The notes below the pieces were generated by a model. The model saw only the letters and a program-made list of their open reading frames with translations, was not told the origin of the DNA and did no database searches. Position numbers and translations under genes: made by a program. A DNA stretch of 10,931 nt from JAILZP01 sp037444185 (lineage in GTDB: Bacteria; Bacillota; Desulfotomaculia; Desulfotomaculales; Desulfocucumaceae): contig JBBIMW010000057.1 in assembly GCA_037444185.1 (NCBI GenBank), forward strand, positions 1 through 10,931. Reading direction: 5' to 3'. Shown one piece after another: positions 8,191 through 10,931 of the stretch (position 1 is its first letter; every line of letters begins with the position of its first letter).

Positions 8191-8517
8191 TCAGGGACCG
8201 GGAATCAAATCGATCAGTTTTATCACCCCGAATATGCCGGTGCTTACCAGGCCGGCAACCCCAATAATAACGGCGATGGCGGTCCTCAGTATCCACCTGT
8301 TCTGATCGTCCTGCTTTTTGTCCATCTTCGACATCATGCTATCCATGCGGATGTTCACATTCTGGTATTCACGGTGCCTCTGGTCCGCCTGAATATATAC
8401 CTTTTGCATGGCCTCGCGGATGGAAAGGGATATCCTGTCCTCGGACTTTCTCAGTTCATCCTTGATATCCTTGATATGGAGCTCCAGGTTGTCAAAATAT
8501 TTCTGCTGCCAGTCCAT
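8191..8517 (-). CDS. Membrane-anchored coiled-coil protein, XhlA-like architecture
   Basis: Predicted 108-residue protein of unknown function. Residues about 5-70 are charged and helical with heptad-like spacing (LELHIKDIKDELRKSEDRIS), likely a coiled coil. They are followed by one strong transmembrane segment (about 75-98, WILRTAIAVIIGVAGLVSTG) and a short tail LIDLIPGP. A soluble coiled coil followed by one C-terminal membrane span resembles the XhlA/holin-associated type found in PBSX-like prophages, but there are no neighbouring lysis genes, so phage origin is only a possibility. ATG 8517 is favoured: GGGGA lies just upstream and GGAGG 11 bases away; a longer in-frame start at 8544 exists. 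A clear promoter sits at 8562-8591. The gene is convergent with yraN. I do not recognise a specific family. Confidence 0.72.
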   Translation of the reverse strand: MDWQQKYFDNLELHIKDIKDELRKSEDRISLSIREAMQKVYIQADQRHREYQNVNIRMDSMMSKMDKKQDDQNRWILRTAIAVIIGVAGLVSTGIFGVIKLIDLIPGP

Positions 8518-8561
8518 TTCCCCGACGCCCTCCATACACCGCAAGCATTGTATTGCCCGTA

Positions 8562-8591
8562 ATTATATGCATGTTTTTCCGATGCCGGCAA
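8562..8591 (-). promoter_or_regulatory. Promoter for coiled-coil membrane gene
   Basis: On the minus strand TTGCCG (8586-8591), an 18-base spacer, and a perfect TATAAT (8562-8567). The predicted start site near 8555 leaves a leader of about 38 bases to ATG 8517, carrying the GGAGGG site. Position and match make it a convincing sigma-A-type promoter, and imply the gene is transcribed on its own. Confidence 0.6.
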
Positions 8592-8683
8592 CTGCTTTTT
8601 TACATTTTATTCCGTGACGGCGCAGATGGTGCCGTAAGAAATTAGTCCTATAAAAATGAGAGAAATATGCTATTTACTGTCGA

Positions 8684-8712
8684 TTGCCGTCCTGACAAAA
8701 TAAGGTTATTAA
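8684..8712 (+). promoter_or_regulatory. Candidate promoter for small helical protein gene
   Basis: TTGCCG (8684-8689), 17-base spacer, TATTAA (8707-8712). Transcription would begin near 8719, leaving only about 16 bases before ATG 8735 and placing the alternative TTG start (8717) outside the message. Matches are moderate. The same TTGCCG -35 word is used by the divergent promoter at 8562-8591. Confidence 0.35.
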
Positions 8713-8734
8713 TATTTTGTTGCGGGTGTTTATT

Positions 8735-8938
8735 ATGCCTATCAAATCCATACGGTCAAGACTTATATCCATTGGATATCATCCCTTGGAAGTGGAATAC
8801 ACGCTGAGCGAAGTGCTGCAGCACAAGAATCCGGATTTGCTGAACGAAACCGATTTGAAGGTGCTGATCACCATGCTTGAAGAAAGAATGCAGGTGGAAA
8901 GGGCCAAAGCCTCCGGATCAAAATACATTGAAATATGA
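8735..8938 (+). CDS. Small helical protein of unknown function
   Basis: A 67-residue ORF, MPIKSIRSRLISIGYHPLEV onward, predicted all-helical. The segment LISIGYHPLEVEYTLSEVL has the look of a UBA-like three-helix motif (a MGY-type turn, then E-V-E and a further helix), followed by a charged helix ending in KASGSKYIEI. It lacks the SQELD signature of Spo0E phosphatases. The ribosome-binding site is weak (GCGGGTG); an alternative TTG start at 8717 would add six residues. Support for a real gene comes from the upstream promoter-like pair and the excellent intrinsic terminator 18 bases after its stop, which makes it look like a monocistronic unit. No transmembrane segment or signal peptide. No function is proposed. 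Confidence 0.6.
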   Translation: MPIKSIRSRLISIGYHPLEVEYTLSEVLQHKNPDLLNETDLKVLITMLEERMQVERAKASGSKYIEI

Positions 8939-8955
8939 CAGGGTCATTGCGGAAA

Positions 8956-8986
8956 CCCGGCAAGAAATTGCCGGGAATTTTTTATT
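8956..8986 (+). terminator. Intrinsic terminator
   Basis: Perfect 8-bp GC-rich stem CCCGGCAA (8956-8963) / TTGCCGGG (8968-8975) closed by a GAAA tetraloop and followed by AATTTTTTATT. It terminates the small helical protein gene on the plus strand. Its T-run overlaps the stop codon (8982-8984) of the opposing asnB remnant, so the remnant's tail ends exactly at this element. Confidence 0.9.
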
Positions 8987-9371
8987 CCGTTTTGGTATCT
9001 ATCAGGTGGACCAGGGGAGAAGTATGGTCATCCAGCATTTCCATGATAATGTCCCGGACTGCGGCCAGATAGAGCGGATCGTGCGTCTTGGGGTACGGAT
9101 TTTTACGCCTTTCCAGCACGCCTTGGATGATTGTTCCCTCCATGGCCCGGCGCAGTATACCTTTTTCACGGAGGCCGTATTTTTTCATCCACCAGGGGAT
9201 GTTCCAGGCATATTCCACCAGCCGGCGGTGACCGACGGCTGCGTGGGGCGACAGCCAAAATCCGGCCGCATCCGGCCCCCGGGAAGTCAGTGTGCCGGTC
9301 ATGGCCTCCAGTACCGAACGTTCCCCGGTGAGGTCCCTTTCCCAATCGATCCAGCCTGCAATTCCGCACAT
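8982..9371 (-). pseudogene. asnB: Asparagine synthetase (glutamine-hydrolysing) remnant, internally deleted
   Basis: A 129-residue ORF that joins both ends of an AsnB-type enzyme normally about 610-630 residues long. Residues 1-51 are the start of the glutaminase domain: MCGIAGW with the catalytic Cys2, TLTSRGPDAAG, then VGHRRL. Residues 52-129 match the end of the synthetase domain: VEYAWNIPWWMKKYG, EKGILRRAMEG, RRKNPYPKTHDPLYL. The middle, including the ATP-pyrophosphatase SGGxDS loop, is absent. The junction (about 9216-9224) falls at the RLV word that occurs in both parts of the family, suggesting deletion between short repeats. The last tens of residues are also lost, as the ORF stops in the neighbouring terminator. 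An AGGAGGTT site 9 bases upstream survives and the frame is open, so it may still be translated. It cannot make asparagine. An ATG at 9380 is too close to the ribosome-binding site. Confidence 0.88.
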
Positions 9372-9420
9372 TAAGATCATAACCTCCTCAAATGTTGAAT
9401 GTGATCGGAAATTCAGCGCC

Positions 9421-9456
9421 GGACGCCGTTGTCTGGCCTTTCGGGACCCCGTTGTC
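9421..9456. repeat. Direct repeat of 13-mers, possible operator
   Basis: GGACGCCGTTGTC (9421-9433) and GGACCCCGTTGTC (9444-9456) match at 12 of 13 bases, start-to-start 23 bases, roughly two helical turns. They lie about 50 bases upstream of the asnB remnant on its promoter side, in the gap divergent from the 44-residue ORF. This is the arrangement of paired regulator sites, but no regulator is identified. Confidence 0.4.
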
Positions 9457-9496
9457 CCATAAAGTTTTTTCCCCTGGGATAATAACTATGCCGGCC

Positions 9497-9538
9497 CCAG
9501 GCGAAATGAGCCTGGATCACCGCCGCATTTATAGCGGC
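9497..9538. repeat. Two short perfect hairpins in asnB-remnant/44-aa ORF gap
   Basis: CCAGGC (9497-9502) pairs with GCCTGG (9510-9515) around GAAATGA. GCCGC (9522-9526) pairs with GCGGC (9534-9538) around ATTTATA. Neither has an adjoining T-run. They add to the repeated structure of this 239-base gene-free gap; no role is assigned. Confidence 0.35.
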
Positions 9539-9610
9539 CGCCTTCCAGAAAATAAACAATGAACTTGACCGGGGGCCGCCTTATAATATTTCGTGGAGGT
9601 GAGCGGAGAA

Positions 9611-9745
9611 ATGCTGCTGTTTGAAATATTAAAGGGCTTTTTTAAAATTTTTCTGGATGGGGCCGAGCCGGTTAAGCTGGACCTGGTCCCCGAACTCAGC
9701 AAGCCGGAGGTCCGGAAAATCAACTTGCAGATTCCGACGGTGTAA
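9611..9745 (+). CDS. Possible 44-residue small protein
   Basis: Short ORF opening MLLFEILKGFFKIFLDG, then a charged, proline-containing tail ending INLQIPTV. The first 16 residues alternate hydrophobic and basic side chains and could form an amphipathic membrane-surface helix. Support is a strong GGAGGTG site (9595-9601) 9 bases before the ATG and a TATAAT (9582-9587) just upstream; no properly spaced -35 is present (TTGACC is only 11 bases away). Immediately after the stop lies the near-perfect palindrome CCGGAC-A-GTCCGG (9747-9759). It is divergent from the asnB remnant. Unrecognised; could be a chance ORF. Confidence 0.45.
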   Translation: MLLFEILKGFFKIFLDGAEPVKLDLVPELSKPEVRKINLQIPTV

Positions 9746-9822
9746 TCCGGACAGTCCGGCAACTCAGCCGGAAAGTCGAATATGTGGGTTTTATGTTGTT
9801 GTTTTCAGGCAAAAAAGTGAAG

Positions 9823-9866
9823 GACCGGCTGATTTTGTGTCAAATAGATTAATCAAACTGCCGGTC
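9823..9866 (+). other. Hairpin upstream of the HisKA-like gene
   Basis: GACCGGCTGATT (9823-9834) pairs with AATCA (9851-9855) and GCCGGTC (9860-9866), giving 7+5 base pairs with a 4-base AACT bulge and a 16-base loop. It ends 26 bases before the TTG start at 9892, just before the GGGGGAG ribosome-binding site, so it may shape that leader. There is no T-run, so it is not an intrinsic terminator. Confidence 0.4.
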
Positions 9867-9891
9867 TGTGCGACATGGGGGAGTGATAGCT

Positions 9892-10083
9892 TTGCACGAG
9901 CTGCAAATAATCCTTGAGGACATCCGGAATCAACTGACGATAGCAAAAGCCTTCGCCCAGCTGCAAAAGCAACAGGATCCCATTTACAGGGAGATGCTGC
10001 TGAACCCCATCAACAACGCCGACAGGCTGACGGTGGAGGCCCTGAATATAATAGAGATGTCAAAATACCGCTATCCATTCTGA
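9892..10083 (+). CDS. Small HisKA-like helical protein lacking the phospho-acceptor His
   Basis: A 63-residue protein. Its core, EDIRNQLTIAKAFAQLQ (9-25), lines up with the H-box helix of sporulation-type sensor kinases (typically A-H-E-I-R-N-P-L-T-x-x-K-G-F-x-Q-L), but the phosphorylated histidine position holds glutamate and the proline is glutamine. The second half (YREMLLNPINNADRLTVEAL, 32-51) resembles the second helix of the HisKA hairpin. No ATPase domain follows. It could be a decayed kinase piece or a small dimerising partner of kinases; both ideas are inference. Start: TTG 9892 has GGAG (9880-9883) 8 bases upstream; GTG codons at 9868 and 9883 are alternatives. A structured leader precedes it. 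Cytosolic, no membrane segment. Confidence 0.6.
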   Translation: MHELQIILEDIRNQLTIAKAFAQLQKQQDPIYREMLLNPINNADRLTVEALNIIEMSKYRYPF

Positions 10084-10136
10084 TGAAACTCCCCTCCACC
10101 CTTGGTGCTTTAATGCGGCATTGTACTTTTTAACGG

Positions 10137-10197
10137 AAATGACAAAATTTTTATATCATGAAGGTATTATTTGTCATTTGGTAGAAATTATTGTCAT
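10137..10197 (+). promoter_or_regulatory. Inverted repeat plus half-site upstream of comM/yifB
   Basis: AAATGACAAA (10137-10146) and TTTGTCATTT (10170-10179) form a perfect 10-bp inverted repeat separated by 23 bases. A third TTGTCAT copy occurs at 10191-10197, exactly 20 bases after the TTGTCAT inside the right arm. The set ends 26 bases before the comM/yifB ATG in an AT-rich stretch. This spacing suggests an operator for the gene; TTGTCA (10171-10176) could double as a -35 with a poor TCATAG -10. No other promoter is obvious. Confidence 0.5.
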
Positions 10198-10223
10198 AGG
10201 AAAATTTTTTTTAGAGGTTGCCA

Positions 10224-10931
10224 ATGCTTTCCATAGTAAACAGCACCGCCCTGGCCGGCCTCGAGGGGCACCTGATCAGGGTGGAGGTGGACGTCGTCAA
10301 CGGCCTGCCAAGCTTTGACCTGGTGGGCCTGCCCGACGTGTCGGTGAAGGAGGCCCGGGAGAGGGTGCGGTCGGCCATCAGAAATGCCGGTTTTGAGTTC
10401 CCGCTCAAAAGGATAACGGTAAACCTGGCCCCGGCGGACATCAGGAAGGAAGGTTCCATGTACGACCTGGCCATCGCAGTAGGCATACTGGCAGCCACAG
10501 AACAACTGGACCCGGTTGCCTGCGGCCGGCACGCCTTCATCGGGGAGCTCTCGTTAAACGGCGGAGTCAGGGGGGTGGCCGGGACACTGCCCAACGTGCT
10601 GGCGGCCTGCGATAACGGCGTCATTTCCGTAGTGGTGCCCCGGGACAATGCCGACGAAGCCTCCCTGGCCGGAAAAGCCGAAGTTTACCCGGTGTCTTCG
10701 CTGAATCAGCTGGCCGGGTTTCTGCGGGGAGAACTGGAGATTCCGGCTCACCGGACGGATCCGGAAAGGACCTGGAAGCCGGACAGAACATTGTCGCCGG
10801 ACCTGGCGGCCGTACGGGGGCAGCACACCGCCCGGAGAGCACTGGAAGTGGCCGCCGCCGGAGGGCATAATATGCTCATGGTGCGCAGCCCCGGCTACGG
10901 AAAAACCATGCTTGCCCGGCAAGCATGGTTT
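10224..10931 (+). CDS. comM: Mg-chelatase-type AAA+ ATPase ComM/YifB, C-terminus cut off by window edge
   Basis: AAA+ protein of the YifB/ComM group. ComM is a branch-migration helicase that helps integrate transformed DNA in naturally competent bacteria; in other hosts the role is less clear. The 236 visible residues show the N-terminal ChlI-like domain: MLSIVNSTALAGLEG, VNGLPSFDLVGLPD, SVKEARERVRSAI, VNLAPADIRKEGSMYDLAIA and FIGELSLNGGVRGV. The AAA+ entry follows (VRGQHTARRALEVAAAGGHN) with a P-loop RSPGYGKT (221-228). Full length would be about 500-510. The usual first Gly of the P-loop is Arg here. The final residues QAWF after GKTMLAR do not fit the family (normally RLPxIL) because the last 14 bases are a reverse complement of the preceding bases. 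The ATG follows AGAGGT at 5-6 base spacing. The upstream repeats suggest separate control. Confidence 0.94.
   Translation, partial: MLSIVNSTALAGLEGHLIRVEVDVVNGLPSFDLVGLPDVSVKEARERVRSAIRNAGFEFPLKRITVNLAPADIRKEGSMYDLAIAVGILAATEQLDPVACGRHAFIGELSLNGGVRGVAGTLPNVLAACDNGVISVVVPRDNADEASLAGKAEVYPVSSLNQLAGFLRGELEIPAHRTDPERTWKPDRTLSPDLAAVRGQHTARRALEVAAAGGHNMLMVRSPGYGKTMLARQAWF
10903..10931. repeat. Terminal perfect palindrome, likely fold-back artefact
   Basis: Bases 10903-10916 (AAACCATGCTTGCC) are followed by one C and then by their exact reverse complement (10918-10931), ending at the last base of the window. It lies inside a conserved coding region where such symmetry is not expected and changes the encoded residues away from the family pattern. 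The last 14 bases are therefore probably not genomic sequence. Confidence 0.85.

Noticed and set aside
8623..8641. Stem ACGGCGC/GTGCCGT between divergent small genes
   Set aside because: A 7-bp stem with a G-U pair but no T-run and no nearby stop codon; not enough to call a terminator or operator.
9565..9587. TTGACC...TATAAT promoter for the 44-residue ORF
   Set aside because: The spacer is only 11 bases, too short for a sigma-A promoter; the TATAAT alone is noted with the ORF.
9788..9826. Tiny ORF MWVLCCCFQAKK
   Set aside because: Only 12 codons and a marginal GGAAAG upstream; the cysteine run is curious but cannot be supported as a gene.
1..10931. CRISPR array, tRNA/rRNA genes, insertion sequences
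   Set aside because: No regularly spaced repeats, no cloverleaf or rRNA signature, and no transposase-like protein or terminal inverted repeats were seen on either strand.

Overview
The window looks like chromosomal DNA from a GC-rich, Gram-positive (Firmicutes/Clostridia) anaerobe of the Peptococcaceae/Desulfotomaculum-Pelotomaculum type. That placement is an inference from protein style and gene order: a recJ-relA-dtd-MBL-hisS block as in Firmicutes, a bifunctional Rel, a RecJ with the Firmicutes-type long C-terminal region, and frequent TTG starts behind strong GGAGG ribosome-binding sites. Both ends cut through genes: hisS on the left, a Mg-chelatase-type comM/yifB on the right.

Left block (1-7590, all on the minus strand). 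A sigma-A-like promoter (7562-7590) drives recJ, followed by relA (Rel, ppGpp synthetase/hydrolase), dtd (D-aminoacyl-tRNA deacylase), a glyoxalase-II-like metallo-beta-lactamase hydrolase, and hisS (histidyl-tRNA synthetase) after a 253-base gap. It is a translation-quality and stringent-response operon with a DNA-repair exonuclease at its head. The apt gene usually found between recJ and relA is absent. A strong imperfect hairpin lies between the hydrolase and hisS; no T-box motif was seen.

Divergent region (7538-7802). It has no gene but holds the recJ promoter, a GC-rich hairpin, an inverted repeat, and a compact array of two 9-bp tandem repeats followed by two GGTACC palindromes just upstream of yraN.

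Right block (7803-10931). yraN (UPF0102 nuclease-fold protein) and comM/yifB are commonly neighbours, but here about 2 kb of lineage-specific material separates them: a membrane-anchored coiled-coil protein (minus), a small helical protein with a perfect terminator (plus), a severely deleted asparagine synthetase fossil (minus), a 44-residue ORF (plus), and a 63-residue protein resembling a histidine-kinase dimerisation helix without the histidine (plus). An inverted repeat with an extra half-site precedes comM/yifB.

The last 29 bases are a perfect 14-1-14 palindrome that ends exactly at the window edge and replaces the expected protein sequence after the Walker A motif, so the right end is probably a fold-back assembly artefact. 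I see no convincing new defence or biosynthetic system. The best leads are the asnB fossil, the His-less HisKA-like protein, and the repeat-rich control regions.
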